Below are positions 18,230-27,882 of a DNA stretch of 64,000 nucleotides, one piece after another; position 1 is the stretch's first letter, and each line of letters opens with the position of its first letter. The stretch is from Marinobacter shengliensis (lineage in GTDB: Bacteria > Pseudomonadota > Gammaproteobacteria > Pseudomonadales > Oleiphilaceae). Below the pieces are notes generated by a model, which was given only the letters and a program-made list of their open reading frames with translations, searched no databases and was not told the DNA's origin. Made by a program: the position numbers and the translations under genes. The stretch lies in the NCBI RefSeq assembly GCF_003007715.1, contig NZ_PXNO01000021.1, forward strand, positions 62,001-126,000, given 5' to 3'.

Positions 18230-21058
18230 GTGGCCCGGAGTCATTCCCCCAGTCGTTTGCCCAGAAACCTGGCTATTGTAGCGGTCGTTCTGTTTGGCTT
18301 GTACGCCCTCGCAGGCTTTTTGGCTTTGCCCTGGTGGCTCGAAAAGACTTTGCCGGAACAGCTGAATCAGCAGATGGGCTGGCAGGCTGAGTTGTCGGAA
18401 GTTCGGGTAAACCCCTTCACCCTGACCCTGGATATAACGGGGTTGTCTGCGGACGACCGTGCCGGCGAAAAAGTGGTCGGGTTTGATCGCCTGTTTGTAA
18501 ATCTGGGTTTCTTTCCCCTGTTCCGGGGGATCGTCCATTTCCAGGACATTCGCCTGCAGGAACCGCACATCCGGCTGGATCTGTTGGATGACTATAGCAT
18601 CAACTTTGCCCGCGACTGGCAGGCCTCCCGGCCAGATGAGCTCGCACAGGAACCCGTAGCCGCAGCCGAAGCCGGGGATGAGGCAGGCGCGATACCCAAG
18701 CTGTACTTCCAGCACCTGGCGATCGATGGCGGCGAGTTGCTGTTCCGGGATTTCAGCCAGGCGGAGCCGGCAGAGTTCCGTATTACCCCGCTCGACCTGT
18801 CCATCAACGAGCTGGCCACCTGGCCAAGGGAGACCGGTGGCAGTCAGTATTCAGTGATCGCTGCCCTGGGTGACCAGACCATTGAGTGGGACGGCGAGCT
18901 GAGCGTAACGCCACTGTACTCCGAAGGCCGCCTGAAAGTGTCTGACGTGCAGCATGACACCCTGGCGCATTTTCTGAAGCCGTTTCTGCCGTGGCAGTTA
19001 CGGGATGGCACCGTGACCATCGAGTCCCATTACCAGTTGGCGGGCGGCGAGCCGTTTGAGCTGATCACGTCCCAGGGCAAGCTGACTGTGCAGAACCTTG
19101 CCCTGGCCCTGGATGCCGGGGATGAGGAACCGGGCTTGACCACTTCCGGTATCCAGGTTGATGGTATCGGCTTTGATCTGACAGCCAGAGAAGTCCGCGT
19201 AGGTATGATCACACTCGATCAACCCTTTGTTGCCGCGGTCCGCAACAACGAGGGTCAGATTGACTGGCTGGCAACTATGGCAGAAGCCACTGCCGATGAA
19301 GGCCAGGGCGAGCCACCGGACACCGGCGTACCGGCGTTTCGCTGGTCGGTTCAGGGTTTTGAGCTGGCTGACGGGCGGGTGCGCTGGCGGGATCAGGTGC
19401 CACAGCAGGCGGCGGAGCTGGAACTGGTGGATCTGGACATAACCCTGGGCGGTTTATCGGATCGCCTGGATGAACCCGTCAGCTACCGGCTGAGTTCAGC
19501 GCTTGCCAGTGGTGGCCGTGTCGCCGCCAACGGCCAGTTGACACCGGCGCCGTTCACGCTGGAGGCGGCAGTATCCGGTTCCGATCTTGTGCTTGCGGTG
19601 ATGGAGCCATACCTGCAGCAAGCGGCCAACCTGGCGTTGGCCAGCGGTGAGTTGAGTTTTGATGGCAACCTGGACCTGGACAGCCAGGACGATCCGATGA
19701 CTGGTACGTTCAGCGGCACCGGCGAGGTCGCAAACCTGGATTTAAGGCTGCCTGATGGCGATGCCTCCATGTTGGGCTGGCGTACCCTGCGCCTGGCGCC
19801 AATCGAATTCAATGTTTACCCGCCAAGGCTGGAAATCGGCACGGTAACCCTGGCACGGCCCTCGCTGAACGTCGTTCGCTCATTTGATAGCGTGCACAAT
19901 CTGGCCCGGATCGTTCGCGGGCAGCCAGATACCGGCAGTGAGCCTGCATCAGCGCAATCGACAGGCCCCGAAGCCAGCTCCGGCGAACCGGAGTTTGTTT
20001 TCCGGATCAATCAACTGGTGGTTGAAGACGGCGCCGTCGGTTATTCCGATCGCACACTGGAGCCGCCGTTCAGTACCAACTTTGATCATCTCACCGGTGC
20101 GGTCAGCGGCATCAGTAATGTGCCGCCACAGCAAGGACGGGTGAACCTCAAGGGCCGACTCGCAGGCGTTGCCCCCGTCACCTTTGAAGGCACGCTGGGC
20201 GCATTGGGCACCGAGGATACCAGCGACATTCGCCTGGCCATGGAGGATCTGGCATTGCCGGTATTGTCACCCTACTTCGGCCGATACCTGGGCTACGCCG
20301 TCGACTCGGGCAAGCTCAAAATGAATCTGGACTATGCGTTCACCGGCACCCGCCTGAAAGCCTCAAACCGGGTAGTGCTGGACCGTATGGAGCTGGGTCA
20401 GGCCGTTCCGAGTGATGAGGCCATCAGCGCGCCGGTCAAGCTCGGCCTCGCGCTGCTGACAGACCGCCGTGGCCTCATTGAGGTCGACTTGCCGGTGCAG
20501 GGTGATATCGCCGATCCGGAATTTCGGGTCGGCCAGATCGTCATGCGCGCCTTTGTGAACCTACTGGTGAAAGCCGCTGCATCCCCTTTCAGCATGTTGG
20601 GCTCCCTGGCTGATCTGGCGGGCTTCAGTAGTGAAGACCTGGGCGAGGTCAGTTTTGTGCCGGGTAGCGTTGAGTTGGCAGAGGGTGAGGCCGCCAAACT
20701 GTCGGCCCTGGCACAGGCTTTGAGGGAGCGCCCTGAGCTGGTGCTGAACGTTCGCGGCGGCGTGAATCCGGAAGCTGACGCCCTGGCGCTACTGCGCGCC
20801 CGGATGGAAGCCCGGGGCGAGGAACTGACCGACGAAGCCTGGGCCCAGGCACAACAAGCCTGGCGCGAGGGTGAGCGCCCGCTGCCGCCAGAGGCCCTGG
20901 GGCAACTGGCTACCAACCGGGGTCTGGCGGTTCGCCGCCTGCTGCAGGAAACCCACGAAGTAGACCCTGCCCAGTTGTTCACCCTGGAGCCGTCCCGCCA
21001 GGCCATCACCGATGAACAGGGGCTTGTCACCGTGCAGTTCACGCTGGACGTTCGTTAA
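18230..21058 (+). CDS. AsmA-like DUF748 protein
   Basis: 942-residue envelope protein with one N-terminal membrane anchor (LAIVAVVLFGLYALAGFLAL) and a long periplasmic part of AsmA/DUF748 repeats rich in beta-structure (for example LSEVRVNPFTLTLDITGLS and LKMNLDYAFTGTRLKASNR). The last 150 residues resemble an OmpA-like end (SFVPGSVELAEGEAAKLSAL). AsmA-like proteins are thought to act as bridges moving phospholipid between membranes; that role here is inferred. The start is GTG 18230, with AAGGAGAG seven bases upstream. Confidence 0.85.
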   Translation: MARSHSPSRLPRNLAIVAVVLFGLYALAGFLALPWWLEKTLPEQLNQQMGWQAELSEVRVNPFTLTLDITGLSADDRAGEKVVGFDRLFVNLGFFPLFRGIVHFQDIRLQEPHIRLDLLDDYSINFARDWQASRPDELAQEPVAAAEAGDEAGAIPKLYFQHLAIDGGELLFRDFSQAEPAEFRITPLDLSINELATWPRETGGSQYSVIAALGDQTIEWDGELSVTPLYSEGRLKVSDVQHDTLAHFLKPFLPWQLRDGTVTIESHYQLAGGEPFELITSQGKLTVQNLALALDAGDEEPGLTTSGIQVDGIGFDLTAREVRVGMITLDQPFVAAVRNNEGQIDWLATMAEATADEGQGEPPDTGVPAFRWSVQGFELADGRVRWRDQVPQQAAELELVDLDITLGGLSDRLDEPVSYRLSSALASGGRVAANGQLTPAPFTLEAAVSGSDLVLAVMEPYLQQAANLALASGELSFDGNLDLDSQDDPMTGTFSGTGEVANLDLRLPDGDASMLGWRTLRLAPIEFNVYPPRLEIGTVTLARPSLNVVRSFDSVHNLARIVRGQPDTGSEPASAQSTGPEASSGEPEFVFRINQLVVEDGAVGYSDRTLEPPFSTNFDHLTGAVSGISNVPPQQGRVNLKGRLAGVAPVTFEGTLGALGTEDTSDIRLAMEDLALPVLSPYFGRYLGYAVDSGKLKMNLDYAFTGTRLKASNRVVLDRMELGQAVPSDEAISAPVKLGLALLTDRRGLIEVDLPVQGDIADPEFRVGQIVMRAFVNLLVKAAASPFSMLGSLADLAGFSSEDLGEVSFVPGSVELAEGEAAKLSALAQALRERPELVLNVRGGVNPEADALALLRARMEARGEELTDEAWAQAQQAWREGERPLPPEALGQLATNRGLAVRRLLQETHEVDPAQLFTLEPSRQAITDEQGLVTVQFTLDVR

Positions 21059-21081
21059 TCCTAATTGAATCAGGTAGTTCT

Positions 21082-21687
21082 ATGGCCAGTCTGACACAGC
21101 GCACTGCCAGCCACTTCTTTGCCTATGTTTCCCGTCTGCGCTGGATCAAGCGCTGGGGCTTGATGCGTAACGCCATTGAAGAGAATGTGGCGACTCATTC
21201 CTGGGAAGTCGCCACCATCGCTCACGCGCTGGCGCTGATCCGCAACCGGCATTTTGACGGTCAGGTCAACGCTGACCGCATCGCGGCTGCCGCGCTGTAC
21301 CACGATGCCACCGAGGTGATCACCGGCGACATGCCGACACCGGTGAAATATCACTCGAAAGTGATGCGGGAAGCCTTCGGTGATATCGAACACAAGGCAG
21401 AAGCGGAGTTACTGGCCTTGTTGCCGGCCGATCTTCGGGATGACTTCTCGCCCTATGTTCGGGAGTCCCGGCTGGCTGAGCAGGAAAAGGAATTGATCAA
21501 GGCGGCTGACCGGCTCTCGGCCTGGCTCAAGTGCCGGGCGGAAATCCGTGCCGGCAACCCGGAATTCGTGCCCGCCGAAGCCCAGATCCGCGCCCGGATG
21601 GACGCAGACGGATTGCCGGAGGTGCGCTACTTTCTGGAGGTCTTCGCACCGGGTTACGACCAGCCTCTGGATAACCTGCTGGAATAG
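21082..21687 (+). CDS. yfbR: 5'-deoxynucleotidase YfbR
   Basis: 201-residue HD-domain phosphohydrolase acting on deoxyribonucleoside 5'-monophosphates. Metal ligands are visible as ATHSWEVA, ALYHDATEVITGDMPTPVKY and IKAADRLSAWLKC, the usual H...HD...D order with the family-specific TGDMPTPVKY. It begins 23 bases after the DUF748 gene. Confidence 0.93.
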   Translation: MASLTQRTASHFFAYVSRLRWIKRWGLMRNAIEENVATHSWEVATIAHALALIRNRHFDGQVNADRIAAAALYHDATEVITGDMPTPVKYHSKVMREAFGDIEHKAEAELLALLPADLRDDFSPYVRESRLAEQEKELIKAADRLSAWLKCRAEIRAGNPEFVPAEAQIRARMDADGLPEVRYFLEVFAPGYDQPLDNLLE

Positions 21688-21818
21688 CCTGTTGACTGGC
21701 CCCGCTGCCGGCACCAGGCGGAGTCCGCTGCCATAGGTTTGGCACGGGTGGCTCTCTAAAGTAGCGAAGTACCAAGACGCTGCTTTAATTGGAAAGACCA
21801 CAACAAGAGGCTCCCGCC

Positions 21819-22634
21819 ATGAAAGATCTGAAAAACAAAGTTGCCGTGGTGACCGGTGCAGGCTCCGGCATTGGCCGTGCCCTGGCCCATGCCCTGGCGG
21901 CTCGGGGCTGCCGCCTGGCGCTGTCGGATGTCAACGAAGCCGGCCTGGCGGAAACCGTCGCCACCCTGGACAAGAACCGTGTCAAAACCTACCGCCTGGA
22001 CGTGTCTGACCGTGACGAGATATACGCCCATGCGGAGCAGGTGAAGGCGGATTTCGGCCAGGTAAACCTGGTGATCAATAACGCGGGTGTGGCGCTGTCT
22101 GCCACGGTGCGGGAAATGACCGACGACGACTTCAAGTGGGTCATGGACATCGATTTCTGGGGCGTCGCCCACGGCACACGGGCCTTTTTGCCGCACCTGA
22201 TCGCCTCCGGCGACGGTCACGTGGTGAACATCTCCAGCGTATTCGGCCTGATCGGTGTGCCCAAGCAAAGCGCCTATAACGCCGCCAAGTTTGCCGTTCG
22301 TGGCTTCACCGAATCCCTGCGCCAGGAAATGAAGCTGGAGAACCAGCCAGTGCATGTCAGCTGTGTGCACCCGGGTGGCATTCGTACCAACATTGCCAAC
22401 GCCGCTCGTATGGGCAAGTCCGAAAACGCCGACGCCCAGCGTAAGGGCTTCGACAAGCTGGCCATGACCACCCCGGACAAGGCGGCCGAAATCATCGTCA
22501 AAGGCATTCTGAAGAACGAATCCCGCATCCTGGTGGGCCCGGATGCCTGGGGCATTGATGCCATCAATCGCCTGTTGGGTTCTGCCTACCAGCCACTGGT
22601 GGAGCGTTTCTCCAGAAAGAACCTGTACGTCTGA
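21819..22634 (+). CDS. Short-chain dehydrogenase/reductase
   Basis: 271-residue classical SDR with the cofactor motif VTGAGSGIGRAL at the N-terminus, NNAGVA, the catalytic Ser in NISSVFGLIG, and the Tyr-x3-Lys pair in YNAAKFA. It is related to NAD(P)-dependent acyl or alcohol dehydrogenases of lipid metabolism; the substrate is not identifiable. Start at 21819 has AAGAGG upstream; the frame also extends to 21789. A possible link to wax ester metabolism is speculative. Confidence 0.9.
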   Translation: MKDLKNKVAVVTGAGSGIGRALAHALAARGCRLALSDVNEAGLAETVATLDKNRVKTYRLDVSDRDEIYAHAEQVKADFGQVNLVINNAGVALSATVREMTDDDFKWVMDIDFWGVAHGTRAFLPHLIASGDGHVVNISSVFGLIGVPKQSAYNAAKFAVRGFTESLRQEMKLENQPVHVSCVHPGGIRTNIANAARMGKSENADAQRKGFDKLAMTTPDKAAEIIVKGILKNESRILVGPDAWGIDAINRLLGSAYQPLVERFSRKNLYV

Positions 22635-22728
22635 TCGGTTCTAACCCCCGGCCCTTGAATACCGATTGCTTATTTTACAACCAGTCTTCAAGGGCTATAC
22701 TCTGAGGCTGATCCAGGGAAGAGTCAGC

Positions 22729-23835
22729 ATGAATACGCCAAAGCATCCCGATCTGGGCGCGGCGCTGGAACACAGCCGCTCCGGTTTGCGGGACAATCAC
22801 CGCCGTACACTCGCAAGATTACTGTTTTTTGTCACCGGTTCTGCACTGGTGGTGTTTGCTGTGCTTCAGTTTTTCAACGGATTCCCCTGGGTATCTGCCA
22901 TTGAACTGCTTGCCAGCGGCCTACTGTTCTTCGGCGCGCAACGGCTGAAGACCACGCCCCACCTGCAGCAGTGGATCTACGCCTACCTGGTGGCTATCTT
23001 CTCATTCTTTATTGTCATCATGTTGTTGCCGGATGCCTCCATCGCGGCCTTTGTCTGGGTGTTGATGATGCCGGTGCTGGCCTATTTGCTGCTGGGTAAA
23101 TGCGAAGGCATGATCCTGAGCGTGCCGTTCATGGTCGTCGGCCTTGTTGTCTACTACTTCTTCCTGGAAACCGTTGGCACCGCCCACGGCATGATTGACC
23201 TGCTGAACATGGTGTTGTGCGGCGTGCTTATGCAAGTGTTCATGCATATGTACGAGGAGCGCCGGGAGGAGGCCGAGCAACGGCTGGTCGACATGGCCCA
23301 GACCGATGCCCTGACCGGCCTGGCTAACCGGGCTAATTTCCAGTCCACCCTGGCCCGCACGATTGCCGAATGCGAACGCAACGGCAGCGGGTTTGCGCTG
23401 GTGGTGATGGACATCGACCATTTCAAGCTGGTGAACGACACACTGGGCCATGATGCCGGTGATCACGTGCTGCGCAACATTGGCCAATGTCTGAGCGAAC
23501 GCCTGCGTACCACTGACTCCGTGGGCCGTCTTGGTGGTGAAGAGTTCGGTTTGATCCTGCGGGACGTAAAACCCGCAGACGCATTTGAACTGATGGACGA
23601 ACTGCGAGAGCGCATTGCCGGCCGGGAGTTACACTACGGTGAGGCCGGTATCCGGGTGACGGCGTCCTTCGGCATTGCCCAGTGGCCTGACCATGGCCAG
23701 GATGCCGAAACCCTGTTCTGTGTCGCCGACCGCTGCCTCTATACCGGCAAACGCGCTGGTCGGAATCGGGTGGCCCCTGCGGGGCCGGTGCACCGTGACC
23801 GGAGCGAAAAAACCGTGGCTGGAGGTACGGTCTGA
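22729..23835 (+). CDS. Membrane-bound diguanylate cyclase (GGDEF)
   Basis: 368 residues. Five or more hydrophobic segments fill residues about 30-180, followed by a short coiled linker and a GGDEF domain (about 195-350) with DALTGLANRANF, MDIDHFKLVNDTLGHDAGD, and the active-site signature RLGGEEF. The GGEEF form is catalytically competent, so it should make cyclic di-GMP. No obvious RxxD inhibitory site is seen just before the signature (RTTDSVGR lies there and could fit RxxD loosely). Start at 22729 with AGGGAAGAG upstream. An inverted repeat (GCCCTTGAA/TTCAAGGGC, 22652-22695) lies just upstream. Confidence 0.92.
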   Translation: MNTPKHPDLGAALEHSRSGLRDNHRRTLARLLFFVTGSALVVFAVLQFFNGFPWVSAIELLASGLLFFGAQRLKTTPHLQQWIYAYLVAIFSFFIVIMLLPDASIAAFVWVLMMPVLAYLLLGKCEGMILSVPFMVVGLVVYYFFLETVGTAHGMIDLLNMVLCGVLMQVFMHMYEERREEAEQRLVDMAQTDALTGLANRANFQSTLARTIAECERNGSGFALVVMDIDHFKLVNDTLGHDAGDHVLRNIGQCLSERLRTTDSVGRLGGEEFGLILRDVKPADAFELMDELRERIAGRELHYGEAGIRVTASFGIAQWPDHGQDAETLFCVADRCLYTGKRAGRNRVAPAGPVHRDRSEKTVAGGTV

Positions 23836-23885
23836 ATCGGGTATCCTTAGGCTAACCACAACGACTGCCAAGGACCGAATTCACC

Positions 23886-24659
23886 ATGTGCGAACTGCTG
23901 GCCATGAGCGCCAACACCCCTACAGACCTTTGCTTCAGCTTCACCGGTCTGACCCGCCGTGGTGGCGAAACCGGCCCCCACAAAGACGGCTGGGGCGTAT
24001 CTTTCTACGAGGGCAAGGGCGTTCGCAGCTTCCACGATTCCGACGCCAGTGCCAGCTCCCGCCTGGCCGAAGTGGTCCAGACCCACCCGATCAAAAGCGA
24101 AGTGGCCATCTGCCACATCCGCCAGGCCAACGTCGGCGAAATCTGCCTGGCCAACACCCACCCGTTTATCCGCGAACTCTGGGGCCGCTACTGGGTCTTC
24201 GCCCACAATGGCCAGCTCTCCAACTTTCGGGCCGCAGAGGGGTTCTACGAGCCGGTGGGCGACACCGACAGCGAAGCCCTGTTCTGCGACATTCTCAACC
24301 ACCTGCGCAGTCACTGTGACCGCAATGCACCTCTGGAGGAAGTGGTCGAGAGACTGGTGCGCCTGTCACAAACCTACGCCCGCGAAGGCGTGTTCAACCT
24401 GCTGCTCAGTAACGGCGACTGGCTGTTCACCTACTGCACCACCAAAATGGCCAGCATCACCCGCCGAGCCCCCTTCGGCCCGGCCCGCCTAAAAGACGCC
24501 GACGTAACCGTCGATTTCGAATCCGAAACCACCCCCAACGACGTTGTCAGTGTGATCGTCACCGAACCCCTGACCAGTGATGAACAATGGGATGTCTACC
24601 AGCCAGGCGAGTGGCGGCTGTGGAAAAAGGGAGAAGTGATAGCGGCAGGCGGAAAATAA
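23886..24659 (+). CDS. Class II glutamine amidotransferase (YafJ-like)
   Basis: 257 residues beginning MCELLAMS, so the catalytic Cys is residue 2 after Met removal. Typical Ntn-hydrolase motifs follow: HKDGWGVSFYEG, CHIRQANVG, NTHPFIRELWGRYWVFAHNG and GDTDSEALFC. It releases ammonia from glutamine or acts on gamma-glutamyl compounds; the YafJ group has no well-defined substrate. Confidence 0.9.
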   Translation: MCELLAMSANTPTDLCFSFTGLTRRGGETGPHKDGWGVSFYEGKGVRSFHDSDASASSRLAEVVQTHPIKSEVAICHIRQANVGEICLANTHPFIRELWGRYWVFAHNGQLSNFRAAEGFYEPVGDTDSEALFCDILNHLRSHCDRNAPLEEVVERLVRLSQTYAREGVFNLLLSNGDWLFTYCTTKMASITRRAPFGPARLKDADVTVDFESETTPNDVVSVIVTEPLTSDEQWDVYQPGEWRLWKKGEVIAAGGK

Positions 24660-24711
24660 CACTCCGGGCCGAAAAGAGCCCAGAGTAAAAAGTCCAGTCA
24701 AGCAGGAGAGT

Positions 24712-24793
24712 GGGTGGGGTAAGCTTTTCTGCAGGAAAAAAGATGTCTGAGCAAAGCGAGTTGTTTTTTCCGGAAGAAAAGCTTACCCCACCC
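24712..24793. repeat. Family B palindromic element, copy 1
   Basis: Perfect 19-bp outer stem (24712-24730 with 24775-24793) around a 44-base apex. The apex contains GGAAAAAA (24734-24741), the conserved GATGTCTGAGCAAAGCGAGT, and TTTTTTCC (24764-24771), which form an inner stem. It lies between two convergent genes and could serve as a bidirectional terminator. The outer arm sequence is not shared with copies 2-4. Confidence 0.95.
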
Positions 24794-24843
24794 GCTCGCC
24801 AGCGTAACTCCAGCCCCCCCGGAGTCACGCTGAGGCTCAAGCG

Positions 24844-25737
24844 TTACTGCAAGGTCCGCCGATTCCCATTCTTATACTGCGGCGCAATGTAACCCTCGAT
24901 CTCCGCCTTGAACCGACCGATCACCTCACTGTTGTCCTTGTCCCAGGGGTGGAAACCGGGCTTGAAGTACTCCAGCCAGGTCGGAATCAGGCTGGAAAAC
25001 GCACCGTCCTTGCCCCACATGCGCCACATGCCCTTGGCGGCATCCTTCAACGAGAAATGCTTGCGATCGTGCATGATCATACGGCCGGTGTACCAGGTAC
25101 CCACAATGCCCAGTGCGACGGTACTGAACACCTGATAGAACGCCCGCTCGGCGTAGGTGCCGCCAGCCTGCTGGAAGACATCGTAGGCCACCGCCTTGTG
25201 TTCGGTCTCTTCAATGGCGTGCCAGACCCACAAAGGGCGCATGCTCTCATGCATATCCTCGCGCACGTCATCCCGCTCCAGCAGCATGTCGGCCATCATG
25301 GCGGTGATGTGCTCCAGGGCACAGGTAATGGCCAGCTGGTGGCGCTTGGGCAGTTTGCGGGCCACGTCCAGAATCACCTTCAGGTCACGCTCCATTTCCT
25401 CCACCGGCATGCCCTGGTCCCGCACGTGCTGGTTCATGGCAATGTGTTCCAGCGAATGCATGGCTTCCTGGCCAATAAAGCCGCGAACTTCCTCTTTCAG
25501 CTTGGGGTCCTGAATCTGGCCCCGGAACGCCCGTACCGAATCCACAAAGAACTGCTCGCCCTCGGGGAACAGCACCGACAGCGCATTCATGGTATGGCTG
25601 ATCAGGTAATTGTTATCCAACCAGTACCGCGGTACCTGTTCTCCAAATTCAAAGCCCATGCGCTGCGGCTTGATCGAGACATTGTCCGGTGTATGTGAAA
25701 CCTTGTTTTGCTTGTCTGTTTGAGTTGTTGTCAGCAT
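24844..25737 (-). CDS. PF10118-type predicted metal-dependent hydrolase
   Basis: 297 residues, all-alpha pattern with many His/Glu pairs: FIGQEAMHSLEHIAMNQHV, ALEHITAMMADMLLE and WVWHAIEETEHKAVAYDVF. The spacing of E-x6-EH and E-x2-H motifs resembles ferritin-like di-iron proteins, and the family is annotated as metal-dependent hydrolase without proven activity. Start at 25737 has GAGGAG upstream. It diverges from an AraC-family gene, the likely regulator. Confidence 0.8.
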   Translation of the reverse strand: MLTTTQTDKQNKVSHTPDNVSIKPQRMGFEFGEQVPRYWLDNNYLISHTMNALSVLFPEGEQFFVDSVRAFRGQIQDPKLKEEVRGFIGQEAMHSLEHIAMNQHVRDQGMPVEEMERDLKVILDVARKLPKRHQLAITCALEHITAMMADMLLERDDVREDMHESMRPLWVWHAIEETEHKAVAYDVFQQAGGTYAERAFYQVFSTVALGIVGTWYTGRMIMHDRKHFSLKDAAKGMWRMWGKDGAFSSLIPTWLEYFKPGFHPWDKDNSEVIGRFKAEIEGYIAPQYKNGNRRTLQ

Positions 25738-25966
25738 GTCTGTACTCCTCTGCGATTGAACGCTTTGGCTGATGTCATGGGCCCAGTGTGGAGGAGTCAA
25801 CGGCGTTTCAGAATGCGAGGTTGGGACGGCTACCGTTCACATTGGGACAAAAAGCGCCGCACAATTGGCCCGGGAGACAGGTAAATCGGTGCGAGCCGCC
25901 CCACTGCCAGTGGCGGTGGCTTCTGATAGAGTCAGAAACACGATAAATATCAATCAGGGACACCGC

Positions 25967-27073
25967 ATGGCATCAACCAGTGCAGACAAAGAACGACAAA
26001 TGCTGGGGCTGTTCCTGGTACCCGGCGTTTACCTGCGGGTACTGGGTGAAACGGTTCGTCAGCTTGGCCACAACGACAGGGCCCTTTACCAGGGGCTGGA
26101 TTTCACGGCCGACGACCTCAAGGCCAACGACAGCCGCATCTTCGTAACCGATGCCATCCTGATGGCCCAGCGCGCCCTGGAGCTGGCCGGAAAGGATGGC
26201 CTCAGCTTCCACCTGGCCAAGGAACTGCGGCTGACCATTCACGGCACCCTCGGTTTTGCCGCCCTGACCAGCCCGACCTTTGAGGGAGCTCTGGATTCGG
26301 TGCGCCGTTACCTGCAGTTGCGGGCCCCGTTCCTGAGTATGAAACAATCCCTGGCCGGTGATCAGGTGCTGGTGCAGCTGTGCACCGAATTCGATGTGCC
26401 GGGGCTCTACGGTTTTCTGGCGGAAACCGTCAGCGCCACCCTGATTCTGTTAACCGAACAGCTCCTGGACCGCGCCGATGCCGAAAGCCGCGGCTTTGCC
26501 CTGGAAGACGGCAAGTTGCCGGGGGTCTCGGTGCGCCTGTCTGGCCCGGAGCCGGCCTACTATTCTAGGTTTGCGAGCCAACTGCCGGTGCGCTTTGAGT
26601 ACGGCCAGCCGGAGGAAATGCTGGTGTTTCCCCGCAAACTACTTGATGTGCGCATGCGCCTGGCCGACGCCGAGGCCTCCCGCATGGCCCGGGACCAGTG
26701 CGAGTTTGAACTGCAAAAGGCGTTGAAAGAACAGGGTGATATCGTGCTCGCGATTCGCAACATGCTGCGCATGACGCCTGGGCCGTTGCCCTCTCTGGAA
26801 GCCATGGCAGAGCGTTTCTGTGTGTCGTCCCGAACGCTCAAGCGCCGACTGGCGGAGAAAGACACCAGCTACCGCGAAATCGTCGAGGCGGTACTGAAAG
26901 ACCGGGCCATACAGCTGTTGCGTTATACCAATCAGTCGGTCAGCGAGATTGCCTATGAGCTGGGCTATGCCGACCTGTCCAACTTCAGCCGGGCCTTTCG
27001 CAAGTGGACCGGGAAGTCCGCCTCCGAGTTTCGGGAAGGTGGGCCGGACCCGGCTCCGGAGGTGGGGCCTTGA
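25967..27073 (+). CDS. AraC-family transcription regulator
   Basis: 368 residues. Residues about 25-205 match the arabinose-binding-like N-terminal domain of OruR/ArgR-type AraC regulators (LRLTIHGTLGFAALTSPTFE), and about 275-360 form two helix-turn-helix motifs (LEAMAERFCVSSRTLKRRLA; SVSEIAYELGYADLSNFSRA). Start at 25967 with CAGGGA upstream; the frame extends to 25772. The divergent arrangement with the PF10118 gene across 229 bases suggests it controls that gene. Confidence 0.9.
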   Translation: MASTSADKERQMLGLFLVPGVYLRVLGETVRQLGHNDRALYQGLDFTADDLKANDSRIFVTDAILMAQRALELAGKDGLSFHLAKELRLTIHGTLGFAALTSPTFEGALDSVRRYLQLRAPFLSMKQSLAGDQVLVQLCTEFDVPGLYGFLAETVSATLILLTEQLLDRADAESRGFALEDGKLPGVSVRLSGPEPAYYSRFASQLPVRFEYGQPEEMLVFPRKLLDVRMRLADAEASRMARDQCEFELQKALKEQGDIVLAIRNMLRMTPGPLPSLEAMAERFCVSSRTLKRRLAEKDTSYREIVEAVLKDRAIQLLRYTNQSVSEIAYELGYADLSNFSRAFRKWTGKSASEFREGGPDPAPEVGP

Positions 27074-27115
27074 TAGTTTGTTTGTTGCGCCTTTGGGTTG
27101 GGAGCGTGGTCGTAA

Positions 27116-27195
27116 GGTGGTCAGAGAATTTTTTCTGCGAAAAACAACTCGCTGCGCTCAGACATCTTTTTCACAGAAAAAATTCTCTGACCACC
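27116..27195. repeat. Family B palindromic element, copy 2 (inverted)
   Basis: Perfect 22-bp outer stem (27116-27137 with 27174-27195) around a 36-base apex. On the minus strand the apex reads GAAAAAGATGTCTGAGCG then CAGCGAGTTGTTTTTC, matching the family B core. It follows the AraC gene by 42 bases. Confidence 0.95.
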
Positions 27196-27323
27196 CCACG
27201 CCCTGCTGACCTTTTGGAAGGCGTATCTATTAACACATAGCGGTTTTTGAACGTTCTTTTCAGTGTTATGTATTGGTTTTCGCAGTTGTCTTTCTCCGCC
27301 TATGCCCTGATATTTTGACGGAC

Positions 27324-27412
27324 GGGGAGGTTGGATTATTTTTCCCGCCAGAAAAAAAATGTCTGAGCGAAGCGAGTTGTTTTTTCCAAGGGAAAAATAA
27401 TCCAACCTCCCC
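27324..27412. repeat. Family B palindromic element, copy 3
   Basis: Perfect 23-bp outer stem (27324-27346 with 27390-27412) around a 43-base apex with ATGTCTGAGCGAAGCGAGTT flanked by A and T runs. Together with copy 2, opposite in orientation and 128 bases away, it fills most of the 401-base gap between the AraC and TM2 genes (27074-27474); nothing else is recognisable there. Confidence 0.95.
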
Positions 27413-27474
27413 AGTCCCGCCCCCAAACCCACAGGCTAGGGCAGGAGTAACACCATCCAAAAAAAGGAACCAAG

Positions 27475-27882
27475 ATGAACGGACAACCAGACACCCACAG
27501 CAAAATCATAGGCTACCTGCTCTGGATCTTCGGATTCCTCGGCTCCCATCGCTTTTATTACGGCAAACCCATCACCGGCACCATCTGGTTCTTCACCTTC
27601 GGGCTGTTCCTCATTGGCTGGATCATTGATCTGTTCCTGATCCCGAGCATGGACCGCGAGGCCGACAAGCGCTTCCAGGATGGCAATATCAGCTACAACA
27701 TCAGCTGGATACTGCTTACCTTCCTGGGCGTGTTCGGCGTACACCGCATGTACATGGGCAAGTGGATCACCGGCATCATCTACCTGCTGACCGGCGGCCT
27801 GTTCCTGATTGGTGTGCTGTACGACTTCTGGACCCTGAACAGCCAGATCTCCGAGCGTAACCACGCCGACCGGATCGGCTGA
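27475..27882 (+). CDS. Duplicated TM2-domain membrane protein
   Basis: 135 residues with two similar halves, each a TM2-type hairpin of two membrane segments: LWIFGFLGSHRFYYGKPITG then FLIGWIIDLFLI, and LLTFLGVFGVHRMYMGKWIT then FLIGVLYDFW. The conserved G-x-HR-F/M-Y-x-G turn is present in both, indicating an internal tandem duplication. Function of bacterial TM2 proteins is largely unknown. It is preceded by AAAAAGGAACC and converges with the wax ester synthase gene, directly abutting it. Confidence 0.9.
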   Translation: MNGQPDTHSKIIGYLLWIFGFLGSHRFYYGKPITGTIWFFTFGLFLIGWIIDLFLIPSMDREADKRFQDGNISYNISWILLTFLGVFGVHRMYMGKWITGIIYLLTGGLFLIGVLYDFWTLNSQISERNHADRIG